Shown here one piece after another: positions 23,552 through 31,667 of a stretch of DNA of 64,000 nucleotides. The notes below the pieces were generated by a model that made no database searches, had not been told where the DNA came from, and was given only the letters and a program-made list of their open reading frames with translations. The DNA comes from Lysinibacillus sp. B2A1. GTDB taxonomy: Bacteria > Bacillota > Bacilli > Bacillales_A > Planococcaceae. How positions within the stretch are numbered: the stretch's first letter is position 1; every line of letters begins with the position of its first letter. The DNA is taken from assembly GCA_002973635.1 (NCBI GenBank), contig CP027224.1, forward strand, positions 3,730,501-3,794,500. Reading direction: 5' to 3'. Position numbers and translations under genes: made by a program.

Positions 23552-24292
23552 ATGAGTTTCTTTAAGAAATTACTAGGAACGCAAAATAAGACACCTGATG
23601 AACTAGAAGCTGATCGAATTAGAAAAATGGAAAAGCAAGCAGAAATGAAGAGGCAGGAAGAAATAAGAAAAAGAGAATATGAAGATAAAAAGCGTGAGCG
23701 TGATGCTAAAAATGCCCAAGACAAAGCATTACAAGAAAAATATATTGGTCTTGGTTTTGGAACAGGTTTTGATTTTGCTATGTATAAAGGAACCATTCAA
23801 TATTTCGAGAGTGTCGTTTTACAAGTGAATGAGCAAGTATTACATTCTATAAAAGCAGAATATGACAAAACAAAAAAGCGAGAAATAAAAGGTTTACTAA
23901 TTGCAACTAATCAACGACTTGTTTTCGTCTCTTCTGGTGCAGGGTATGGACAATTCTTTGAAGAATTTGATTACAGAAAAATGAATGGTATAGCTCAAGC
24001 AAATGATGGTTTTTTTGAAAAAGAAATGTACATCGACATGGGTAGAAGTCGTAAGAAATTTGATGATATTATCCGGAATGAACGCTTTAATCAATTTGTT
24101 GCTATTGTCACAGAACAGATTAACCTATCAAGAAATTCAATTATTAATAGAAATTCTACAAAATCTACTTCATCTAGAAACACAAACATAGATAAATATA
24201 GTGCACTAGAAAAAATAGCCAAATTAAAAGAACAAGGTGTCTTAACTGAAGAAGAATTTTTAATTGAAAAAGATAAAATACTAAAGTCTTGA
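23552..24292 (+). CDS. YokE-like PH/SHOCT domain protein
   Basis: 246 residues. A charged coiled coil (about 15-65) is followed by a bacterial PH domain ('LHSIKAEYDKTKKREIKGLLIATNQRLVFVSS' and 'YRKMNGIAQANDG') and a C-terminal SHOCT motif 'YSALEKIAKLKEQGVLTEEEFLIEKDKIL'. B. subtilis SPbeta carries a similar gene (yokE) next to a secreted nuclease (yokF), as here. Lysogenic cargo; function unknown. Confidence 0.75.
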   Translation: MSFFKKLLGTQNKTPDELEADRIRKMEKQAEMKRQEEIRKREYEDKKRERDAKNAQDKALQEKYIGLGFGTGFDFAMYKGTIQYFESVVLQVNEQVLHSIKAEYDKTKKREIKGLLIATNQRLVFVSSGAGYGQFFEEFDYRKMNGIAQANDGFFEKEMYIDMGRSRKKFDDIIRNERFNQFVAIVTEQINLSRNSIINRNSTKSTSSRNTNIDKYSALEKIAKLKEQGVLTEEEFLIEKDKILKS

Positions 24293-24300
24293 GGTGCAAA

Positions 24301-25338
24301 ATGAAAGTTGTTAAATGGTTATTACTAGTATTCTTCTCTTTAATAACACTAGGTTTAGTAGGTGTTTCCCCATTAGTATGGATTGGAATTATATTAATAG
24401 TATTCGGGATATACCAAAAATTCCAACAAAGCAAAGGAAAAGTAACGTTTTCGAGACCAGGTTTAATAATAGCAGCTGGCTTTGCTTTTAGTTGGATTAT
24501 AGCTATTATACTCACGGAACCAGCAACAGAAGAAATAGATAAAGAAAAAGCCACAATCGCTATTGAAAAAGAAAAAAAGCAAAAAGAAACCTTACCTGTT
24601 GTAGCAACTGATAATAAACAATCTGATGAAGAGATTCAAAAACAAGAACAAGAGAAGAAAAAAGCAGAAGAACAGCTATTAAAAGAAAAACTATTGAATC
24701 TAGGGTTGGTTACGGCCACTATTTCGAGGGTAGTTGATGGAGATACAGTTGAATTATCAGATGGCAATAAAGTTCGTTTAATTGGTGTGAATACACCAGA
24801 GTCAACTACTAGAACTGAAACCTATGGAACCGAAGCAAGTAACTTCACTAAATCTCAGTTAGAAGGTAAACAAGTGTACTTGCAAAAGGATGTGTCGGAG
24901 ACAGATCAATACGGAAGGTTATTGAGGATAGTATGGACTGAGATACCAACTGACTTAAAAAATGAAAATGAAATCCGTTCAAAAATGTTCAATGCTAAGT
25001 TAGTACTTGACGGTTTTGCAGAACCATCTACTTATAACCCCGATGTCACTTACAGTGAACACTTTGTTTCGTTCGCTCGTGAAGCACGAAATCAAAATAA
25101 AGGTTTATGGGCTTATGGTACAGAAGGTACAACCAAGGGAGACCTAGACACACCTCCTACAAAAACTGTTTCTAATAATAGTACTACTACAAATCCCAGA
25201 GCAACTTCTAGTGGAAATGAGTATTATCAGAATTGCACAGAATTAAGAAAAGTTTATCCTTCGGGTGTTGGACAAGACCACCCTGCTTATGCTTCTAAAC
25301 ATGATCGGGACAAAGATGGCTGGGCTTGCGAAAGATAG
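24301..25338 (+). CDS. Membrane-anchored thermonuclease with excalibur domain (YokF-like)
   Basis: 345 residues from the ATG at 24301, preceded by GAGGTG. Two membrane segments (about 3-40 and 55-75), a K/E/Q coiled coil, then a staphylococcal-nuclease domain: 'ISRVVDGDTVELSDGNKVRLIGVNTPES', 'YGTEASNFTK', 'DQYGRLLRIVW', 'ARNQNKGLWAY'. A C-terminal excalibur calcium-binding motif (CTELRKVYPSGVGQDHPAY ... DRDKDGWACER) follows. Likely degrades DNA at the cell surface; could affect competence or superinfection. Overlaps the end of the previous gene's region closely. Confidence 0.88.
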   Translation: MKVVKWLLLVFFSLITLGLVGVSPLVWIGIILIVFGIYQKFQQSKGKVTFSRPGLIIAAGFAFSWIIAIILTEPATEEIDKEKATIAIEKEKKQKETLPVVATDNKQSDEEIQKQEQEKKKAEEQLLKEKLLNLGLVTATISRVVDGDTVELSDGNKVRLIGVNTPESTTRTETYGTEASNFTKSQLEGKQVYLQKDVSETDQYGRLLRIVWTEIPTDLKNENEIRSKMFNAKLVLDGFAEPSTYNPDVTYSEHFVSFAREARNQNKGLWAYGTEGTTKGDLDTPPTKTVSNNSTTTNPRATSSGNEYYQNCTELRKVYPSGVGQDHPAYASKHDRDKDGWACER

Positions 25339-25356
25339 AAAAAGAGAAGTGATTAC

Positions 25357-25794
25357 ATGTGGATTAGAGAAAAAGTGTTACACCTTAAACAGAAATTTAG
25401 AACTGATTGTCCATATGAATTGGCTGAGTGTTTAAATATCCATGTCTTTTTTCATAATTTACATGAAGAAATTCGAGGTTACTACAAATATGATCGTCGG
25501 AATCAATATATTGTTATTAATTGTAACCTAGATGACCAGCAAAAATTATTAGTTTGTGCGCATGAGTTAGGACATGCATTGTTACACCCTAGAATAAACA
25601 CCCCTTTCATGCGCCAAAATACTTTGTTTTCCGTAGATAAGATAGAACGTGAAGCAAATCGTTTTGCAGCTGAGCTGTTAATACCTGATGAAAATTTATT
25701 TGATACATATCATCAAATGACTATCTTTGATATAGCTTCTTTACACCATGTACCAGTTGAACTGGTAAAGTTGAAGTATAAGGAGCTATTTTAA
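25357..25794 (+). CDS. ImmA/IrrE-type metallopeptidase
   Basis: 145 residues. The zinc motif HELGH is at 69-73 with 'EREANRFAAELLIPD' downstream supplying the third ligand. In ICEBs1 and several phages ImmA cleaves the repressor to induce the element after DNA damage. It lies between the nuclease and the integrase and probably acts on the repressor at 23015. Confidence 0.9.
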   Translation: MWIREKVLHLKQKFRTDCPYELAECLNIHVFFHNLHEEIRGYYKYDRRNQYIVINCNLDDQQKLLVCAHELGHALLHPRINTPFMRQNTLFSVDKIEREANRFAAELLIPDENLFDTYHQMTIFDIASLHHVPVELVKLKYKELF

Positions 25795-25806
25795 TACCAT
25801 TAAATA

Positions 25807-25818
25807 GAACATTCGTTC
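25807..25818. promoter_or_regulatory. LexA (SOS) box-like site before integrase
   Basis: GAAC-ATTC-GTTC, with a following C, matches the B. subtilis LexA consensus CGAACRNRYGTTYC at most positions. It lies 18 bases before the integrase start, overlapping the 5' leader. Confidence 0.5.
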
Positions 25819-25836
25819 CATGAAGGAGTGATTATT

Positions 25837-27024
25837 ATGGCTCGTGAAAAAATGACAAAAACAAAAATAGATGGTATCTATTGGTATAAACAAAAAGGTA
25901 AGAAAAAATTTGCATATCGATATAAATATTATGACAGCAGCAATAAAAGACGAGAAAAAACGGAACGAAACTTTGATACAATCGAAAAAGCTGAACGAGC
26001 ATTAATTGAAGTAAAGGCTGCGATATTAGACGGAAATGCAAGTTTTGTTGAAAACGATAATTTAACAGTCGAACAACTAAATGAAATATATATTGAAGCT
26101 AATAAAACGAATTGGAAGCCAACTTCTGAAAGAAATCATATTTATGTGATGGATAAATATGTATTAGGTTCTATAGGGCGAATTAAAATAAAAAGTGTGA
26201 ATAATTTAATTATCCAAAGAGAATTAATTGATCCTTTGATAAATGAAGGATTTAAAGAAGGTACTCTTTTATCTATATATAGACGAGTGAATGCTATTTT
26301 TTCATTCGCTGTTAAAAATGAATTTTTAGATCGAAAAAGATTCACCTCTCCTAATTTGAAAAAAGCCACTGAAAGTATTAAACGAAACGCTCTTACTATT
26401 AATGAAGTAACAGAAATACTAGAAATCGCACGTACTAAATACAAAATAACTCATTATACTTGCCTGAGCCTATTATTTTTAACAGGAATGCGTGTTGGTG
26501 AATTAAGAGCTTTACAATGGGAAACTGATATTGATTTTGAAAATAATTTAATCCATATTAACAAAACTAAGGATCGCTTTGGCTCAAGGTCTCCAAAAAC
26601 TAAAAATAGTTACAGAAAATTTCCAATGAACGAAAGTATCAAAAGTATTTTACTTGATTATCGAAAGTGGTATGAGGAAATAATGGAATCCTGTAATTTT
26701 AGGAATCCAGAAGGACATGTGATCATTACGTATGCTGGTGAACCGATTGGTGAACGCTATTTGAAACGTATTATTGATTTGATATGTGAAAGAGAAAATA
26801 TAACTTACTTTACGCCTCACTTTTTGCGGCACACATTTGTAACAATACAACTATCTAATAATATTCCAGTTTCAACAGTTGCAGCTTTAGTTGGGGATAC
26901 TCCAGAAACAATTTACAAAGTTTATGCACATTCATTTGCAAAAGATGAGGTACATGCATCTAATCTTATGGATGAAATTATTAACTTAAGTTCATTTGAA
27001 AAAACTAAAGAAATCAAAAAATGA
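25837..27024 (+). CDS. int: Tyrosine integrase
   Basis: 395 residues from the ATG at 25837 with AAGGAG eight bases upstream. N-terminal AP2-like arm-binding domain ('DGIYWYKQKGKKKFAYRYKYYD'), SAM-like core-binding domain (about 75-170), and catalytic domain with R219 (GMRVGELRAL), H328 and R331 (HFLRHTF) and nucleophile Y363 (VYAHS). It integrates and excises the prophage and stands at the prophage end next to ypjP. Confidence 0.95.
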   Translation: MAREKMTKTKIDGIYWYKQKGKKKFAYRYKYYDSSNKRREKTERNFDTIEKAERALIEVKAAILDGNASFVENDNLTVEQLNEIYIEANKTNWKPTSERNHIYVMDKYVLGSIGRIKIKSVNNLIIQRELIDPLINEGFKEGTLLSIYRRVNAIFSFAVKNEFLDRKRFTSPNLKKATESIKRNALTINEVTEILEIARTKYKITHYTCLSLLFLTGMRVGELRALQWETDIDFENNLIHINKTKDRFGSRSPKTKNSYRKFPMNESIKSILLDYRKWYEEIMESCNFRNPEGHVIITYAGEPIGERYLKRIIDLICERENITYFTPHFLRHTFVTIQLSNNIPVSTVAALVGDTPETIYKVYAHSFAKDEVHASNLMDEIINLSSFEKTKEIKK

Positions 27025-27029
27025 TGAAA

Positions 27030-27051
27030 TTGGGGTACATTTTGGGGTACA
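27030..27051. repeat. Direct repeat at integrase 3' end (arm-type sites)
   Basis: TTGGGGTACA occurs at 27030-27039 and 27042-27051, a 12-bp period just after the integrase stop. Short direct repeats at this spot are common as integrase arm-type sites. Confidence 0.5.
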
Positions 27052-27115
27052 CGCATTCCTCTCCCCTACTCCGTTAAAATGGTTTCATAATTCAATAAAT
27101 TAGTTACCTTCCACA

Positions 27116-27135
27116 AACGTTGATATATCAACGTT
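27116..27135. other. Perfect 20-bp palindrome, candidate attachment core
   Basis: AACGTTGATA followed by its exact reverse complement. It lies between the integrase and the ypjP terminator, where the right attachment site must be. The partner site is outside the window, so the core cannot be fixed. Confidence 0.45.
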
Positions 27136-27146
27136 TACGAAGAAAA

Positions 27147-27173
27147 AAACACTCGTATTTTTTACGAGTGTTT
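27147..27173. terminator. Bidirectional terminator of ypjP and integrase
   Basis: AAACACTCGTA pairs perfectly with TACGAGTGTTT over a T5 loop, with A and T runs on both sides. Confidence 0.85.
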
Positions 27174-27181
27174 CTTAATTT

Positions 27182-27790
27182 TTATGACAACCATTTTGGA
27201 GGAGTATTTTTCTCCCAATAGATATCTCCTAAATTGTAGTGTGCCATGAAGTTATCCTCGGCACTATGATAATGGAAGTTATAATAATAGCCTTCCTGTG
27301 GTCTTTTTTCAGTACGCACATGGAAACGAATTAAATCATTACCTGTTTCATTATTAATGACATTGAAGATTTTTTCTCCATAATTTCCACTTGGTCTTTC
27401 TGAGATTGTTAAGGATGCTAATGATGTATTGTCTAAGCCACCTACCGTCATCGCAATGGCTTCCTCCATTTTTGGAAAAATAATAGCATCAAATTCATTG
27501 CTGATTTTTGGACCAATTTTTGTTCCGAACTTTATGTAGGATTGTTCCTTCGCAGCATCTATAAGTAACGAATTATAGTCTACTGGGTCTTGCTGTATTT
27601 CTGTTTGCACTACCTGGGTGTCATCTGGTGCTGCAGCAAGGGCAGTGCCTGTCCCTTGATCTGGACCTATTGAAGCACGATTTGAAGGATTATAATCAAA
27701 TGCTTCCCATATCTCATGTGTTGGCGTAATTAATCCAAATGTTAAAAACGCAACCATAATGACAATACTCTTTTTAACCCACTTCTTCAT
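27182..27790 (-). CDS. ypjP: YpjP family protein
   Basis: 202 residues. N-terminal signal or anchor segment (about 8-25: VIMVAFLTFGLI), then 'FPKMEEAIAMTVGGLDNTSLASLTISERPSGNYGEKIFNVINNETGNDLIRFHVRTEKRPQEGYYYNFHYHSAEDNF', which matches the YpjP family of Bacilli. Function unknown; extracytoplasmic. The prophage ends right at its 3' side without touching the coding region. Confidence 0.85.
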   Translation of the reverse strand: MKKWVKKSIVIMVAFLTFGLITPTHEIWEAFDYNPSNRASIGPDQGTGTALAAAPDDTQVVQTEIQQDPVDYNSLLIDAAKEQSYIKFGTKIGPKISNEFDAIIFPKMEEAIAMTVGGLDNTSLASLTISERPSGNYGEKIFNVINNETGNDLIRFHVRTEKRPQEGYYYNFHYHSAEDNFMAHYNLGDIYWEKNTPPKWLS

Positions 27791-28030
27791 TAATTAACAC
27801 CTTCTCTCTTTTATGTACAAATTGGTAATTCTGCTACTAATATATACGTACAAGCTAATAAAAGGTTTCATATTTCTAAAATTCATTGTACAATATTTAT
27901 GTATAAAGAGAAACTTCATGCACTGGTGGAAATTTCAATCACCTATGAATGTAAGTTAAAGCAATGTTGCACTTACTGGAAGGAAAGTATTTGCAGATAA
28001 ATGTGTCGTTTTTTAAAAGGAGGTACAAGC

Positions 28031-28102
28031 ATGGAAATCGCAATGGGTATTGGTCTTTTATTAATGTTAGGTTACTTATCATCTTTATGCTTCACTGACT
28101 AA
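28031..28102 (+). CDS. 23-residue membrane peptide
   Basis: Opening MEIAMGIGLLLMLGYLSSL; a single hydrophobic helix. AAAAGGAGG lies eight bases before the ATG, a site strong enough to suggest real translation. It could be a small membrane protein or a leader; no family recognised. Confidence 0.45.
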   Translation: MEIAMGIGLLLMLGYLSSLCFTD

Positions 28103-28304
28103 TTTAGTCATAATGCAAATTGAAAACAATTCGTATGTATAATGCCGTGTTATCAAGCTTTTGCTATTATTTCTGAATTTTATTTAATGCAATGATGTAA
28201 AAAAAATGCTTTAAATTGGAGCTGGTTGAGGCACTTCTGTGGGGCAACTCTAGGGCAATTGGAGCAAACAATATACGGCGTGTGTATAGGAATGTGTAAG
28301 TGAG

Positions 28305-28337
28305 AAAGATTGGGGCAAACCGCTTCAATCTTTTTTA
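28305..28337 (+). terminator. Rho-independent terminator
   Basis: AAAGATTG pairs with CAATCTTT, followed by TTTT. Lies after the tiny membrane peptide. Confidence 0.65.
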
Positions 28338-28456
28338 TTTGTTAAATATCAAAATCACTTTCTTACAAAAAAAGCTTTTATTTGAGATCCTAATCATATG
28401 AATAAATTTTGTTCCAACAAATATGATTAGGCTCACTAATTAACATTAAATACTTT

Positions 28457-29825
28457 GGCTCAACACCAAAATCTGTTCTTGCTAAAAAAGTATACAAAAA
28501 AACATCTGTATCCGCTAGAGTTGAGAGTACGACCAAACAACACAGCGAGGTATACAGATGCACTCTCATTCTATCAAGGATTTATGGGATTTACCAGAAC
28601 TAAAAATTATCGCAACCACTAAAATAAATCACCAAATTTTCATTGATGTCATGCCAATTCAATCTAAACAGGCCTGTCCCATTTGTGCATTTGAAAATAC
28701 GACTCGTCGCGGAATCGGCTATGTTCGAAAAGTGCGTCATCTCGAAGCGTTTGGTTGCCCTGTTTACTTGAACTTACCTGCCATTCGTATGTCATGTACA
28801 GCTTGTTTTGCACATTTTGTGTGGGCATATGAGTGTGTGGCACCGAAAAAACGATACACAAAGGCATTTGAAGCCACGCTGCCGAAGCAGGCAATCGGCG
28901 CTACAATCACGCATACATCACGTGTGGCAAACACACCTGCTACAACCGTTGCGCGTATCGTCCGTTCATGGAAAATGGAGGAAGCCACACGTGTCCAAAA
29001 AACTTGTCAGAAAAAAGCATTGGCGTGTCACAATCTCGTGCTAGGCATTGATGATTTTGCCATTCGTAAAGGGCATACGTATAACACGGGTCTCCATGAT
29101 TTACGTGGTGGCACATTTTTAGATATTATTCCTGGACGAAGAATCGAGGAATTACACGCCTATTTCAATACACAATCTACTCTTTGTGCGCTGAAGCCTG
29201 TCGCGATTGTCATGGATTTGGCAAAGGCCTATCATACGTTTGCGAAAAAGATGTATCCTGCAGCGATTCGTATTGCCGATCGTTATCATGTCAATCGTTA
29301 CGTAACTGAAGCGCTTCAAGCCGTACGAAAATCCGTTCAAAAGCAGCTAGCACCATATGCTAAAAAGGACCTTAAGCAACACTTCCGAATTCTTGGTAAA
29401 CGACGTGATCAATTGAAGAATGATGAAAAAAATAGCCTACACCGACTGCTTCAATACGCCGAAATCCTGCATCAAGTCTACAGTTGGAAAGAAGCCTTTA
29501 TCGAATGGTACGACTGTAGCTCCACGTATGAACTGGCGAAAAAAGGCTTCGGACGTTGGCTGGCGCAAGGTACTACAATCAAGCATCCAGCCGTGGAATC
29601 CTGTCTGTCAACGATGCGCAATTGGCAAGAAGAAATCTGTAATTATCATCAATTACGCTTTACTAATGCGGCAGTAGAAGGGAAAAATAATCTCATTAAA
29701 GCACTGCAAAGACGCCATTTTTTCACGCGCAATCCGCAGCACTATAAAGAGACAATTTTACTAGAATGCAATGCCGAATGGATTCAGTATGGCTCTTAGT
29801 CAAGCACATGTTTTGGTGAAGAGCC
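28457..29825 (+). mobile_element. ISL3-type insertion sequence, complete
   Basis: 1369 bp with imperfect terminal inverted repeats: left GGCTCAACACCAAAATCTG, right (reverse complement) GGCTCTTCACCAAAACATG. It is flanked by a perfect 8-bp duplication AATACTTT (28449-28456 and 29826-29833), the size typical of ISL3. One intact transposase gene. The clean duplication means a fairly recent insertion. Confidence 0.95.
28558..29799 (+). CDS. ISL3-family transposase
   Basis: 413 residues. N-terminal zinc ribbon (CPICAFENTTRRG ... CTACFAHFVWAYE), HTH (about 105-140), and a DDE core with 'NLVLGIDDFAIRKGHTYNTGLHDLRGG' (first D), 'VAIVMDLAKAYHTFAKKMYPAAIRIADRYHV' (second D) and 'FTNAAVEGKNNLIKALQRRHF' (E). 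Full length and intact, so probably active. Confidence 0.93.
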   Translation: MHSHSIKDLWDLPELKIIATTKINHQIFIDVMPIQSKQACPICAFENTTRRGIGYVRKVRHLEAFGCPVYLNLPAIRMSCTACFAHFVWAYECVAPKKRYTKAFEATLPKQAIGATITHTSRVANTPATTVARIVRSWKMEEATRVQKTCQKKALACHNLVLGIDDFAIRKGHTYNTGLHDLRGGTFLDIIPGRRIEELHAYFNTQSTLCALKPVAIVMDLAKAYHTFAKKMYPAAIRIADRYHVNRYVTEALQAVRKSVQKQLAPYAKKDLKQHFRILGKRRDQLKNDEKNSLHRLLQYAEILHQVYSWKEAFIEWYDCSSTYELAKKGFGRWLAQGTTIKHPAVESCLSTMRNWQEEICNYHQLRFTNAAVEGKNNLIKALQRRHFFTRNPQHYKETILLECNAEWIQYGS

Positions 29826-30142
29826 AATACTTTTACACATAATTAAGAAAATACATATTTTTAAACAACAAAATTTTTCCAATTCATCTATTTGCTTTTC
29901 AAATTCTGGTCTTTTGAACTTACTCTTGCATATCCAATTATCATACACTAATGGCATCTCTACATGTATCATTTAAACAATTTGAAAATGCATGATGACT
30001 GACTTTAAGCCTACTTAATAATGAACATTTTCTGAAGTGACAATAAAGTTCATTAAAAAATAAAATTAGTTACTTTGTTTAAAAGTATTAAACATGGAAT
30101 TATTTGTACGATAATTATCATGTGCTAAAATAAGTGGTTTAT

Positions 30143-30689
30143 TGGGGCTAAATAGTGCTGAAGTTTCAGAAGTAGAGAAAGATATGATTGAAGTAGCTCC
30201 ATTAATTGAAAATCTAAAAACAAAACATCCTGATTGGACTATTACATTAGAAACTTCCGATGAGGCTGCTAAAGTTAACGAAGAATTAATAAATAGTCCA
30301 CACCACCATTAACAGCTCTCTATATTGATCAAATAGCATCACAAGTTGGAACAATCAATGAACAAACTGAGGATACTGGCTTTGAGCAAACTTCTCATGC
30401 AGTTTCAAGCACTGTTGCCGTAGGAGCAGTGGAAGTTGGATATGGAAATGACAATCAATGGTTCGATGCTTGAGCGTATTACTTATCAAAATCGAGATTA
30501 TAAAATTAATGTTGATTCCTAAGATTTTAATAATGACAGAATATTTGAATGGGTTTTATCATAAAGTAACTTTTAATTCAGACTTAAATATCTCAAGTGG
30601 AACTTCTGCATGATATAAGTTTACTTCTACTTCACAAAGTTACCCTTGGAACACCATTGAAAGAACTATAAATATTCCACATTTATAAT
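30143..30689 (+). pseudogene. Decayed gene of unknown family
   Basis: Coding-like sequence in changing frames: 'EVSEVEKDMIEVAPLIENLKTKHPDWTITLETSDEAAKVNEEL', then after a shift 'YIDQIASQVGTINEQTEDTGFEQTSHAVSSTVAVGAVEVGYGNDNQWFDA' and a stop, then 'DLNISSGTSA' and 'YKFTSTSQSYPWNTIERTINIPHL'. At least one frameshift and several stops. I do not recognise the parent protein. Confidence 0.6.
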
Positions 30690-30722
30690 TTAGAAATCCA
30701 TTGAAGAGAGGTGTATTTAAAA

Positions 30723-31064
30723 ATGGTTTCTATGGAAGATATGGGTATAAGGTTAATTATCCTTCAAGGAGCTTACGGATATAAAGGTTTTACTGAACAA
30801 ATTGGCGAGAATACGTATAAAACTGATGTGAAAGCTTTTCAAGAAGCAATAGAAAATACCAAAGAACCTATTGATGCTAGTAAAGTTTCAAAGTTATCAT
30901 CCGATCAAATTAAAGTGTTACAAGGTGCTCCAAGTGGTAGTTGGTTGATTCCTTTACTGAATAGAATGGGACAATTAGGGATGATGGATTTACGTGAGGG
31001 ACTAGTCAACCCCAAATTATTCCAATATACTTCGACAATGAATGCTTATAAAAGATCTATTTAA
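30723..31064 (+). CDS. Protein of unknown function after decayed gene
   Basis: 113 residues from the ATG at 30723, with GAGAGGTG upstream. 'LQGAYGYKGFTEQIGENTYKTDVKAFQEAIENTKEPIDASKVSKLSSDQIKVLQGAPSGSWLIPLLNRMG'. It may have formed an operon with the decayed gene before it. No family recognised. A strong terminator follows. Confidence 0.5.
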   Translation: MVSMEDMGIRLIILQGAYGYKGFTEQIGENTYKTDVKAFQEAIENTKEPIDASKVSKLSSDQIKVLQGAPSGSWLIPLLNRMGQLGMMDLREGLVNPKLFQYTSTMNAYKRSI

Positions 31065-31079
31065 GCTAAGTGAAAATAA

Positions 31080-31126
31080 AAGGCATTAACGCGAAGGATT
31101 TATCCCTTCTTGTTAATGCTTTTTTC
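31080..31126 (+). terminator. Strong rho-independent terminator
   Basis: AGGCATTAAC pairs with GTTAATGCTT, with an inner GAAGG/CCTTC stem, then TTTT. Confidence 0.8.
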
Positions 31127-31667
31127 AGCACTGTTACTATAATTAACATTGATTAAAAGTATACTGCTAACATCAGGTCTATATATAGTAGAAGCTCACC
31201 ATATCAATCATGCCAGGAACATCAGTTGAGTGTCTTTTTTCTCTTAATTACTTTCTGGAAATGGTTCATCCACACAACTACTTCAATTATCCCCGAAATA
31301 AAAACTTATGAGATAAGTCTTCCACAAAATTAAGGTCATTTCATCTGCAAAAACCAACTATTTCACAGCCCGAAATAGATTGAAACGCCATCAAAAAAAG
31401 CAGAACTTGAACATTCTCTTGATGCTAATAACGATACTCTCTATTTCTCTGATCTTTAAGGTGGACCCAGTACAGATACATGTATTCCTTCATGACAAAT
31501 AGCCCTTTCTGAATAATATCTTCTGAAAAGGCACTTACTGAAATTGCACACTTACAACAATGTGCGTTTCTTTATACGTGATAGCGTAACTGTTGCTCCT
31601 CCTGCATTAGCTACGCCTATACACTGAAAAAGAATAGGACACTCAAATATCCTATTCCTTTGCTGCA
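31127..31667. other. 540-bp gap without a recognisable gene
   Basis: All frames are broken. A short self-complementary patch at 31545-31567 (GCACACTT ... ATGTGCGTTTC) is the only structure I see. Probably decayed coding DNA. Confidence 0.4.

Larger units (their letters stand above)
1..27136. mobile_element. Temperate siphophage-type prophage (one end outside window)
   Basis: A continuous phage gene set runs from a scaffold protein at the left edge through packaging, replication, recombination and immunity genes to a tyrosine integrase ending at 27024. The modular order, the leftward operon with many 4-bp start/stop overlaps, and the divergent repressor with its operators show an intact lysogenic module. 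Tail and lysis genes are not in the window, so the left boundary is unseen. The right boundary lies between the integrase stop and the terminator of ypjP (27025-27146). One head gene carries a frameshift, so the prophage may be defective or the base call wrong. Confidence 0.93.
27791..28456. other. Intergenic stretch with one tiny gene and a terminator
   Basis: Apart from the 23-residue frame at 28031 and the hairpin at 28305-28337 (AAAGATTG/CAATCTTT then TTTT) nothing coding is visible. The rest is AT-rich and free of long frames. Confidence 0.5.

Noticed and set aside
28664..29677. Several frames opposite to or shifted within the ISL3 transposase
   Set aside because: They are shadows of the transposase reading frame.
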